Positions 49,030-58,022 of a stretch of DNA of 64,000 nucleotides are shown here, piece after piece. The notes under the pieces were generated by a model that searched no databases, was not told the origin of the DNA, and saw only the letters and a program-made list of their open reading frames with translations. A program made the translations under genes and the position numbers. Every line of letters starts with the position of its first letter. The first letter of the stretch is position 1. The stretch is from Diphasiastrum complanatum (Eukaryota > Streptophyta > Lycopodiopsida > Lycopodiales > Lycopodiaceae): positions 25,120,780 through 25,184,779 of the forward strand of contig CM055102.1 in the NCBI GenBank assembly GCA_029204225.1, written 5' to 3'.

Positions 49030-49620
49030 TATATTTTTTAAGTACATCACATCAATATTTTCTGAATGTTTGTCCAGTTGTATTTGAATTTTAAGGAATA
49101 GTAAATGCTACCAAGGTCTTTCATGTCAAATGTCTCTTATAGCTAACCTTGGATGTTTTCTAGCTTTAAAAACTGTTGTTTGCTATAATTATATCATTGA
49201 CATGAGGTGTAACAACATTTATGTCTACATTTCCATTTTTGATGTAATCCCCATATCAAATATAGCCCTTTCTAATCTCTCCCCAATTCTTTTAACCCTC
49301 AATTTAAAATCCTCAAGTTGTTGCATTTATCTCATCTTACAAATCGTCGACAAGGAAGCTGTTTCGACATCCATTTTTTGCACAATCGAACCTTTTAATG
49401 CTCCAAATTTTTATTTTCCACGGGGGAAAGGATTCTGCATAGTCGATACCTTGATCTTCAAGGTAATCCTTGGCCACCAACATTGATTTATACCTTTTAA
49501 TCTTGCCTATCAACATATCAAATCCTTCATATTTATTTGAAATGTACATCCAATAGCTTGTCTTTTTTTTAAAGCAAATTAGTAAAAGATCGAGGATGTA
49601 CTGGTTCCTCAAGTGACATT
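49030..49620 (-). pseudogene. Copia RT relic
   Basis: Degenerate minus-strand blocks read KIKRYKSMLVAKDYLEDQGI then DYAESFPP (equal to RYKARLVAKGF-x-Q-x-GIDY-x-ETF-x-P), a MDV-type core, CRNSFLVDDL, then stops. ETFDMKDLGS near 49110-49140 equals the F-x-MKDLG block after the YVDD motif. Many stops; an old copy. Confidence 0.75.
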
Positions 49621-50590
49621 GGCTCTTGTTCTTCTACAATGGAGCTCATTTATGTGAACCTTTGAATTGGTGTTCTTTGTTGTTTTTATCATCTTTATTT
49701 GGATGGCATCTTGATGTAGATCCTCTTTACTTGATTCATTTTTCAATAATTCTTTTGAAATATACTTGTGAAGCTTGCGAGCCTTGATGAATTTGGAATG
49801 TTTAACTTGGCTGCTTTGGCATGCCAAAGCTACACAAATCTTGTTAAGAAAAGACACAATGCATTGTTGAATCCCCAAAACCTTTCATAAGTAGAATCTC
49901 TAATTGTAGCTAATCTGGTCTTGGACTAGCAAGTATTATCTTTCATCTCTTACATAGACCAGCAAAGATTCTCTCGTGATAGAGCATATGCCTTTTTTAA
50001 ATAATACTACCATACCTACACCAACAATCTTACTGAGACCAAATGTTTTCTAGATTAAGCACATAGAGGACCTCTTTAACAACACCGTTTCTCATATGAA
50101 ATTGGACTAACCCCATAACGCTACCTAAATTATCTGATTACTTTTCATCTTAAAGGATTTCCCTTCTAATAATTCCTTATTAGTTTGATTTCATAGGATT
50201 GTTATTCTTGCAATAAATGCATTCATCCTTTCTTCAATGTCATGTAAATTTTCCACTCACAAAGCTTAAACTATCTCCATCAAAACATCCAATTCATCTA
50301 CGAGAAAAAAACAACATTCTTGCAATGGTATCTAGCTCAATATCAAGCATCCAATTATTATAACAATCATAGACATGGGAGAAGATACTTAACAATGGAC
50401 AAATTGATTAACAAATGCTATGTGATCAATGCAAACACACACAAGGCACCATAAGACACATCCTTACCTCCTAAATTGCAAAAAAAATTTAGTTCACATA
50501 CTTGAACTTGATAAGGTGAAAGGAGGACGTACTATGGAGACATTAGCTATAGCATACACGTTTGAGAGGCATTTGAGAAATCTCCAGCCA
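49621..50590. other. Non-coding stretch
   Basis: No supportable gene. The minus ORF 49609-49878 may continue the copia relic upstream, but no motif was recognised. Confidence 0.4.
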
Positions 50591-50629
50591 TATACATCAC
50601 TTTCGCGTTTGAATCTTCTTTTGTTGAAC

Positions 50630-50925
50630 TAGTGTCTCATTCAAAAACTTTGGTTTGAAACTTCAAACCAAAGTTTCAAGTGTCGTACCACGGCACCTGG
50701 TACGGCACAGGTTCCGTAGGTGCCGTGGAGCCGAAACTTTAGTTCCACGGCACCCACGGCACTTGTTTTTGTTTTTTTTTTAAAGTCGTTTTTTGGTTAA
50801 AAAACCCAAAAAAAAGAAGCAGAAAACAGACAGGTGCCGTACCACGGCACGTGTGCCTTGGTATGGCCCCTAGACCCCACGACACCTGTGCCTTGGGGTA
50901 CTTTGCTTCAAACCAAGTGCAAACT
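50630..50925. repeat. GC-rich palindromic-word cluster around an A/T core (possible hAT-like mini-element)
   Basis: It begins with a hairpin, AAACTTTGGTTTGA/TCAAACCAAAGTTT (about 50647-50678). Many copies of GTGCCGTACCACGGCAC-like self-complementary words follow, then a T-rich/A-rich core (50764-50830), more of the same words (50834-50900), and CTTCAAACCAAGTGC at the right. The left CTAGTGTCTCA...TTTGGTTTGAAAC and the inverted right CTAGAGTTTGCACTTGGTTTGAAGC look like imperfect terminal inverted repeats. No clear 8-bp target duplication. Confidence 0.45.
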
Positions 50926-50995
50926 CTAGTTCTAAAGCATACTTTTTGTCATTTTTTCAACAATTTAATTATGTAATAATACAGACCCAAGTTTA

Positions 50996-51425
50996 TGTTA
51001 GGAATTAGTGTTTATTTGATACCCCTTAATGATAGTTTGGCCATGCCTGTGTGCTATTATAGGGGCCATTACTATTTATATAAAATTCGTTTTTTATTGC
51101 TTATGCATGTAGGTGGGCGCATAACTACTAGATTAGGATCTATTTAGTACTTAAAAAAATTCACCTTTGGTCTTTACCCAATACAGATAGTATTTTTAAC
51201 AATTAGCTTTTGCTCTTTTGCTATTTGCTTTAGGCTTTTAGCCTTTCATATAGTTTAAAGAAACTATATATGTAGGTTGGAGCCCAACCACAAGATAATT
51301 CCAATATGTTGGAGCTTTGCTCAGTTCTCCTATAATTTGATTTCTCTTTAATCTCTATGCTTGGTTTTTGTGAGTGCTAATAGGACTAGTAACTCCATCT
51401 AGAATTTGTATCACAAATTCTGACA
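50996..51425 (+). mobile_element. 5' LTR of the short copia element
   Basis: TGTTAGGAATTAGTGTTTAT to CAAATTCTGACA, directly followed by the PBS. Confidence 0.95.
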
Positions 51426-51437
51426 TGGTATCAGAGC
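51426..51437 (+). promoter_or_regulatory. Primer-binding site, initiator-Met tRNA type
   Basis: TGGTATCAGAGC exactly complements the usual plant initiator-Met tRNA 3' end used by copia elements. Confidence 0.93.
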
Positions 51438-51625
51438 AGGTTATTTGGTAAGAGAGAGAGATTGTTTGCAAGGTTGCAACCAGATTCTTCGGAGGAGCTG
51501 AAGCTGCATGTGGAGTCAACATTGTCAGGAGGACAATACCGATTTCCTAAGAGAAGATTTGTAGGCTGATTGCTGACTGACAACAGACCTCATCACTGAC
51601 TGAAGCTATCAAGATCCAAGATCAG

Positions 51626-51873
51626 ATCATTGATTTTCTGATAGACTCGCTGGTTTTCTGACAGGCCTGTTCGCTGGTTTTCTTCCAGACCTGTTCTCTG
51701 GTTGTCTGACAGACCTGTTCGTTGGTTTTTTGACAGATCTGTTCGTTCGTTGTCTGACAGATCTGTTTGTTGGTTGTCTGACAGCCCAATTCGCTGGTTG
51801 TCTGACAGATCTGTTCGCTGGTTGTTTGACAAACCTGTTCACTAGTTTTCTGATAGATCTGCTTGCTGGTTGG
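51626..51873. repeat. 24-bp minisatellite in the leader of the short copia element
   Basis: About ten units of CTGGTTGTCTGACAGACCTG-like 24-mers in phase. On the minus strand they give an open octapeptide repeat (SDNQRTGL-type). They lie between the PBS and the gag start (ATG at 51954). Confidence 0.93.
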
Positions 51874-51953
51874 AGCAAAATCAAATTACTGACTTGCAAA
51901 GAAGATTGCATAGTCAAAAATCAGGTTGTTGGAAGTTGCTATAGATCAATATT

Positions 51954-52598
51954 ATGGCAAGGTTGAATGATGTTGTGTTGCCGGAGTCTAGCAAGCTAGA
52001 TGGAACGAACTACAGCATATGGAAGTTCAAGATGTAGAATATTCTCTAGGATAGAGAATAATTGGAGATCGTCACAGGTGTTGAGATACCTCCTACCACT
52101 GACAGGGAGTTGCGGGAGTATCAGAGACGTAAAAGAAGCTAATCATCTCATTAACTTGTCCATTAGAGATATGATCATACCTCATATCAGAGATGCTGCT
52201 GGACCCAAGGAGGGTAAATCAATAACTTGTATGAGGGTAAATCAATCACGAATCTTGTTCTTGACTAATAAGCTTCACACATTGAAGATGGGTACAGCAA
52301 GGATAGTGTCATTATGGAACAGGGAGAATCCAGTACACAAGGGACTAGGAGATCGGCTAGACTTGAAAAGCAACATGAAGATTAGGGTCGATAGGAGGAT
52401 CATCATAAGAATGGGGATGTACACGTTGCTTACATGGCTACACTGTTGGAAACCAAGGATCTATCTACTTTCAGGGGAACTGGAGCCTACAGAAAAACAA
52501 GTTGCAGATATCTTTACCAAAGGACTTAGCAAAGAAAAGTTTCAGAAGTTTAGAGAACTTCTAGGAGTAACAGATAACACAGTAACATTAAGGGAGAG
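51954..52598 (+). pseudogene. Gag-Pol deletion remnant of the short copia element
   Basis: ATG at 51954 starts MARLNDVVLPESSKLDGTNY (then SIWKFKM and a stop), the copia gag N-terminus. The frame at 52000-52611 (203 aa, open) carries gag pieces (NHLINLSIRDMIIPHIRDA; NQSRILFLTNKLHTLKM) and then, after a large deletion, the very end of pol (GELEPTEKQVADIFTKGLSK, FQKFRELLGV). Protease, integrase and RT are absent. A frameshift separates the gag start from the longer frame. Confidence 0.85.
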
Positions 52599-53010
52599 TG
52601 TTAGGAATTAATGTTTATTTGATACCCCTTAATGATAGTTTGGCCATGCCTGCGTGCTATTATAGGGGGCCATTACTATTATAGTAAATTTGTTTTTTAT
52701 TGCTCATCTACTAGATTAGGATCTATTTGGTACTTAGAAATTCACCTTTGGTCTTTACCAAATATAGGTAGTATTTTTAGCAATTAGCTTTTGCTCTTTT
52801 GCTATTTGCTTTAGGCTTTTAGCCTTTCACATAGTTTAGAGAAACTATATATGTAGGCTGGCGCCCAACCACAAGATAATTCCAATATGTTAGAGCTTTG
52901 CTCAATTCTCCTATAATCTGTTTTCTCTTTAATTAATCTCTATGCTTGGTTTGTGTGAGTGCTAGTAGGACTAGTAACTCCATCTAGAATTTGTATCACA
53001 AATTCTGACA
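52599..53010 (+). mobile_element. 3' LTR of the short copia element
   Basis: TGTTAGGAATTAATGTTTAT to AAATTCTGACA. It follows the purine tract and is followed by the GTTTA target duplication. Confidence 0.95.
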
Positions 53011-53015
53011 GTTTA

Positions 53016-53744
53016 AAACCTAAGCATCAAGAAAAATAATCTAAGCAACAATAGAATCATTGAGTGTTGAGCTCTTGAGAAGCTGAATCTAGTTATATAT
53101 ACAGAGCCAGACTTTTCATAGTTGAAAATGAACTAGCACTAATGCTAAGGAACTTCCTATTTCTGCATACAAAACAAAATTAGTAAATTTACCAAATAAG
53201 CTCTCCATGGGTTGTCTAATTTCTCTCACATGACTTTTGCATTGTTTCACTTATACCATTATTCCAACTAGCTCATCTCATATCCTACTAATGTTCCTCA
53301 GCTCTTTGCATTGCCCTCACTGTAGCTTTCCTTCTCAGTCTAGTTCAAATATGATCCCCTAAATAAAAATCAATAGAATCCCAAAATAAAACATTAAAAA
53401 CCTCAAAAAACGAATCTTCAAACAACCTAAATATTTTTACAAAGTCACTAAACTAGCAAAATAACATCCAAAAACCATGAAATTATTGAAAAAACCCTTT
53501 TATTTTCATGTTTCAGTAAACCCTAATGGGAAATCCCATAACGTGTTCCAGAATGTAACGTGCATTTAAGATGTACATTTAGAAAATTAATGTATCTATA
53601 TAGAACTTATCAAATGTTAGTAGGATGTCTCTAATACCTATAACTAGATTAAGATAGGATATTTATTCTAGATATCTATATAAATGCCAAAGAGCATGGT
53701 TTATATTCCATATTACAAATCTGGTATGTTTGTTCATTTCATAG
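53016..53744. other. Non-coding stretch
   Basis: AT-rich; nothing recognised. Confidence 0.45.
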
Positions 53745-55590
53745 TTGAAGCGAATCGCGATTCGCGAACCGCGAATCGTGAAAAAATTTAATTAAAAAAA
53801 GAATTATTTTTTTTGAAAAAATGACTTATGGCTGAAATTTTGTTAGGGGAGCAATGGTCAAACCAACATTTTGCCTCCCAAAAGTGCAGTACATAGGGCA
53901 CAAACAAATAAAAGTCAACAACTATTTGGTTGTTATTTGCTCTGATTCTCAATAATTGTTATTGGCAAATGCTACAGTTTGGGCTATCAACTCTATGGAT
54001 GATGATCACTTTTGCAATCATTTCACTGGAGATGTGAGTGCAATGTGCATACAATTGGGGGCATAAATATTGGGCCCTTATCGGCGCGCATTTAGACCCC
54101 ATTTTTACCTATGAGAGGGTGCAGGGGGGCAACGCCCCTCCTGCTACTATCGTCGGGGGGGGGGGGGGGGGGGGGGGGGGTCCAGGGGGGGTCAAGGGGC
54201 AGCACCCCCCGAAGCAAAAAGCGAGGTACAATTGCCCTCACGGTTCTCAATACTATAATTAATATTATCATAATTCTTGTCATTATTGATAGTCGTAATA
54301 CGAGTATGGTTGAATGACGGTATGTTCAAAGTATTTGTGATTCCTAATTGACATTCAGTAGTGTAGTTTATTTTCCCATGGCGAATCGAAGTGTTCAACA
54401 ATGATTTTTGAGGTTTTGCAAAGCCAAGCACAATGTACATAATGATGTAGGTGAAGAAATGTGATGTTCATGGCAAAGTGCGCAAAAGCAAGGAAGACAT
54501 CAATAACAATAACTAGAAGATGAAATGTGATTATAGGTGGTGTGCACAACATGCCAATGAAGAAGATTACTAATGTGAAGGATATTGAGCTTGTGATGAA
54601 TTAGCAAAGGTGTAATAATGGGAAACTAGAAAAGCTAGGAGTGAAGATTGTGTGTAACGGATTTTGCTCAAATAAAAATTAAAAGTACTAGAGGAGAGAA
54701 CGAGTGTGAACATGAGATTTGTTAGCAAGGAGGAAATTGAAGAATAGAGCGTTTAGATAGTTTTTTAAGAATTCTTTTCCTCATCTTTAAGATTTCTATT
54801 TAGAATATTTGAGGTCATTACTTTCTTAAAAGAGATAAATGATGTTGGGTTTCAAAATAAGGCACTCTCATTTTCCATTGTGTAAAGTGCTGGAACATTA
54901 CGAAGAAGGCTTAATTGTGCAAAAATAAAAGCTTTTGGTATAAGAGAGATATAGAGAGGATTTGATTTTGAGGAATTCAAGTGATTTGTTCTTTTGGGAC
55001 ACACAAAAAGGTTTCGATTTACAATTAATGTTTATATCAATCTGCATTTTTATTATTCCATGCATGAACAAAGGTTTGCTCTCATTTTCCATTGTGTAAA
55101 GTGTTGGAACATTAGGAAGAAGGCTAATTGCGCAGAGTGAAAGCTTTTGGTATAAGAGCAGATTAGTTTTGAAGAATTCGAGTGATTTGTTATTTTTGGA
55201 CATTTTTCCACCTAGTACATAATCGGATGAACCGACATGAATCGTGGCTCTGAACTAGGTCCCTTGAAAGAATCGAAACGAATCAACAACTTTTATATTT
55301 TAATTTATTATTTGCATTTTTTTAGATATAATGCTAAAGAATATCTAATGTAATAAGTATAATGTCTACAATGTCTCTAAAATCTTATAGATGTTAGATT
55401 GCGATTGGATACATACATTTCATAGTTCATTGTCAACAATCAAAGAATCGTTCAAAATCAAAAAACCATTGTTTTCTTTTCTTTTTTTGGGTTCAATTCT
55501 TTCCGATTCGAATTGGACCCGAATGTTTCATTGATGAATCACAATTCATTCGCCATCGAATTGCGATTCATGAAAACGCTAGTTCGATAT
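53745..55590. mobile_element. Candidate hAT-like non-autonomous DNA element (CGAATCG subterminal words)
   Basis: The left end has a perfect palindrome GCGAATCGCGATTCGC, then GAACCGCGAATCG. The right end (about 55500-55580) has GATTCGAATTGG, ATGAATCACAATTCATTCGC and CGAATTGCGATTCATG. Similar words occur at 55225-55290. Plant hAT elements often carry such short subterminal repeats. No transposase is seen and the exact ends and 8-bp target duplication could not be fixed. A duplicated segment (CTCATTTTCCATTGTGTAAA at about 54868 and 55080) and a G26 tract lie inside. Confidence 0.35.
54108..54225. repeat. G26 homopolymer within a G-rich palindromic segment
   Basis: 26 consecutive G at 54155-54180, preceded by GCAGGGGGGCAACGCCCCTC and followed by CCAGGGGGGGTC and GGGGCAGCACCCCCC. 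Short inverted G/C runs make hairpins and G-quadruplexes possible. Homopolymer length is prone to sequencing error. Confidence 0.9.
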
Positions 55591-55739
55591 AGGTTCATCT
55601 AGCACTAGTTTGGTTGTCACATATTTGTCAAAGATATTGACAAGTATATAGAGCATTTTATTGGTAGAAATGATCAAGTAACAAAATGTAGCATGTAATT
55701 AATGGCAATTAAGTCAATGTACATACTTGGCCTAATTAT

Positions 55740-56350
55740 TGTTAGGCACTTAGTGGGTCCCGCCACAAAAGTACTGTTCGGCTGAGCTTACCAAGTGGGC
55801 CCCGCCCCAGTACAATGTACAGTTAGAATAATAAGTGTGAGGGCACCAACACACTCGCACTGACATCCTGCGCGTTTAAGCCCAGCCCAATGAGCACATT
55901 ACTAAGTCTACTTCAAGTTGTATTCTAGAGACTTGGACCCTAAGTGTAAATAAATAATATAGAGGCCCAAAGTCACAAACTCAGGTTGCAAATAAGAAAT
56001 CTAACTTGGTCAAAGTGGGACTCACATGATTCATGTGACTTACTTTGTGCTAATATTAGAACCATTAGATTGATTTTGTGTTAATTTGAAAGACTTGGAT
56101 TAGAATCCTTGCCATTGAAGTGTGGCCAATCAAAGGAGGCTCACCTCTCAAATCTATAAAAAGGAGCCATTTCCTTTGTATTGCATCCTCATTCTTCTTC
56201 TAATAAAACTCTGTCGGTTTCACATCTCTCTCTCAATTGCACAAGAAAGAAGAAAAAAAAAAATTAGAGACATTTTGGCATTTGCTCTTGAGAATCTACA
56301 ACAAGAAATGCCATTCTTGAAATGCAGAATGAAATAACCACAATAATACA
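55740..56350 (+). mobile_element. Candidate solo LTR
   Basis: It starts TGTTAGGCACTTAGTGGG. A TATA box lies in CTCTCAAATCTATAAAAAGG (56146-56165) and AATAAAACTCTG follows about 40 bp later (56199). This is the U3-R layout of an LTR. The right end (near AATAATACAGA) and any target duplication are not certain, and no internal region follows. Confidence 0.4.
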
Positions 56351-57380
56351 GAGTTGATGGTCTGTGATCGAGAAAGGTACAAAGTTATTGATTTCATCTT
56401 ATGCAAATTTCTTTTAGGAGGCCAAAGAGAAATCAAAGAGACTAGTCTATTAATAAGGACATCCTATCAATGAGGTTATTGGTTTTACTTGGATCTGTTC
56501 AATGGCAATCCTTTCGAACGACACGATTTAGAGAGGTGTGGTACAAACAATAAGATGCTTTGAAAAACGAAATTAGAAAATTTAAAAAGCTATTAGAAAA
56601 AGTATTATCTTTTAGGCATTATGTATGTTACAAAAATATAGGATTGCTCATGGATGGCTAATGGACGTTACAAGGGCAATCAACATGGAATAAAGGGCTT
56701 GTTAATGAATCTTTATTGCAGTTGTTAAAAGAGTTGTCACATCAAGAAATTCCTTTAGAAATTTCGAGGGCATAACCAATCTAGTGCGTAAGGAAAAGGA
56801 AGTTAAAAAGAGGAGCAATATAGCCTCATAATATTGATTGAACGAGTCTATTGGATAATAATTAACTATCCATCATTGTGGTTTGTGCTAATGAGGAGAT
56901 GCTTGATTTTCAAGTCAAGAAGTTAATTCAATAAATGTTTTGACTACACATTGTAAGAAGCTAGGCATTGTAAAATGTGCGTCGAAGACAATTGAAAGCT
57001 TTAGCAATACTTTGTGTTCCAAGGTGCAATTCAATGGTCAAATCTCTAAGCTCATTTTTACAATCCCTAGATTGTGATAGGAATGTCCATAATTAGCTTC
57101 ATTTTACATGCCCTTGTTATGCAATCATTGTTGCCTTCAATTGTGTAAGGCTGCACTAGATAGTGGTTTTTAAGGTATTAGAGTGAGTTGCAGTACAAAA
57201 ACAAACAAACAGTTTGCAGATGATGCTACTCTGTTAAGATCCCGGATAGTATCGTGAACAATATGGAGTTAACTTTGCAAATAGTTTTTCTTGAATATTG
57301 AGTGGCATAAGTTGAATTTGTCGTTTGTCGATTGTTGTGAGGAGATCGAATTTGGTATGATTTTAATCGATTCCTTCACA
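56351..57380. other. Non-coding stretch
   Basis: Short ORFs only; nothing recognised. Confidence 0.45.
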
Positions 57381-57514
57381 AAGCATTTTGAAAAATGGAA
57401 CAAGGATTTCTATATTCAACACAAATCATAGGTCCCGCGGTACCCGGAAGCATTTTGAAAAATGGAACAAGGATTTCTATATTCAACACAAATCATAGGT
57501 CCCACGGTACCGGG
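57381..57514. repeat. 67-bp tandem duplication ending in GGTACC words
   Basis: Units start AAGCATTTTGAAAAATGGAA at 57381 and 57448 and end in CCCRCGGTACCSGG. Confidence 0.93.
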
Positions 57515-57665
57515 TACCGCGGATCCCTGGTACCGCGGTACCGTACCGGTCCCACGGTACCAAAAAAAAAAAATTATATATTTATTACGAAAATAACACG
57601 GGAAAAAAATTTAAATTTTTTTTTTTTATATATTATGGTACCGCCCTGGTACCGCGGGTCCCGTA
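57430..57665. repeat. GGTACC palindromic-word cluster with A/T core, inside a copia RT gene
   Basis: Many self-complementary words (GGTACC, CCGCGG, GGTACCGCGGTACC) stand on both sides of an A/T-rich core (57560-57636). The right edge cuts the copia RT frame just after its SLIYLTTT block. The composition resembles the other word clusters at 50630 and 53745. Confidence 0.6.
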
Positions 57666-58022
57666 GTGGTGAGATAAATCAGGCTACCCACAAGCTGCCT
57701 ATAAAGAGTCTCGTCCACAAAAGAAGTGCCATCATCTCTAGATGGCTTACTGCTGGTATCAATGGGCGTGGAAACGGGTTTGCAATCCTGCATGTTGAAC
57801 CTGTTCAAAACTTCACATGCATAGTTAGCTTGGGAAATAAACGCACAATTTTCCTTTTTCCAAACCTCCAAGCCAAGACAATAGTGGATTCAGCCCAAAT
57901 CCTTCATCTCGAACTCATTTGATAAATGAGCCTTCACCTTTTCAATAAGTTGCCCATTGTTACCCGTGATGAGCAAGTCATCCACATAGAGAACTATCAA
58001 AACAATGTTCCCATCTTCCTCC
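57661..58022 (-). pseudogene. Copia RT C-terminal part
   Basis: The minus strand reads VLIVLYVDDLLITGNNGQLI (YVDD catalytic motif), HLSNEFEMKDLG then a stop, EVWKKENCAFISQANYACEV, NRFNMQDCKPVSTPID, and ETLYRQLVGSLIYLT. This is the second half of copia RT. It is cut on the left by the GGTACC cluster and on the right by chromovirus sequence. Confidence 0.88.

Larger units (their letters stand above)
50991..53015 (+). mobile_element. Complete non-autonomous Ty1/copia element with target duplication
   Basis: 5-bp direct repeats GTTTA flank it (50991-50995 and 53011-53015). The 5' LTR is 50996-51425 (430 bp, TGTTAGG...CTGACA). The PBS TGGTATCAGAGC (51426-51437) is the initiator-Met type. The PPT is AAGGGAGAG (52590-52598). 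The 3' LTR is 52599-53010 (412 bp). The LTRs are near identical except for a short deletion in the 3' copy around GCTCATCTACTAG. The internal region is only 1.17 kb, so it depends on enzymes from elsewhere. A TATA-like box (ACTATATATG) lies in each LTR. Confidence 0.95.

Noticed and set aside
57395-57922. 175-aa plus ORF with repeated Gly-Thr-Gly text
   Set aside because: It arises from the 67-bp duplication and GGTACC words, then runs antisense to copia RT.
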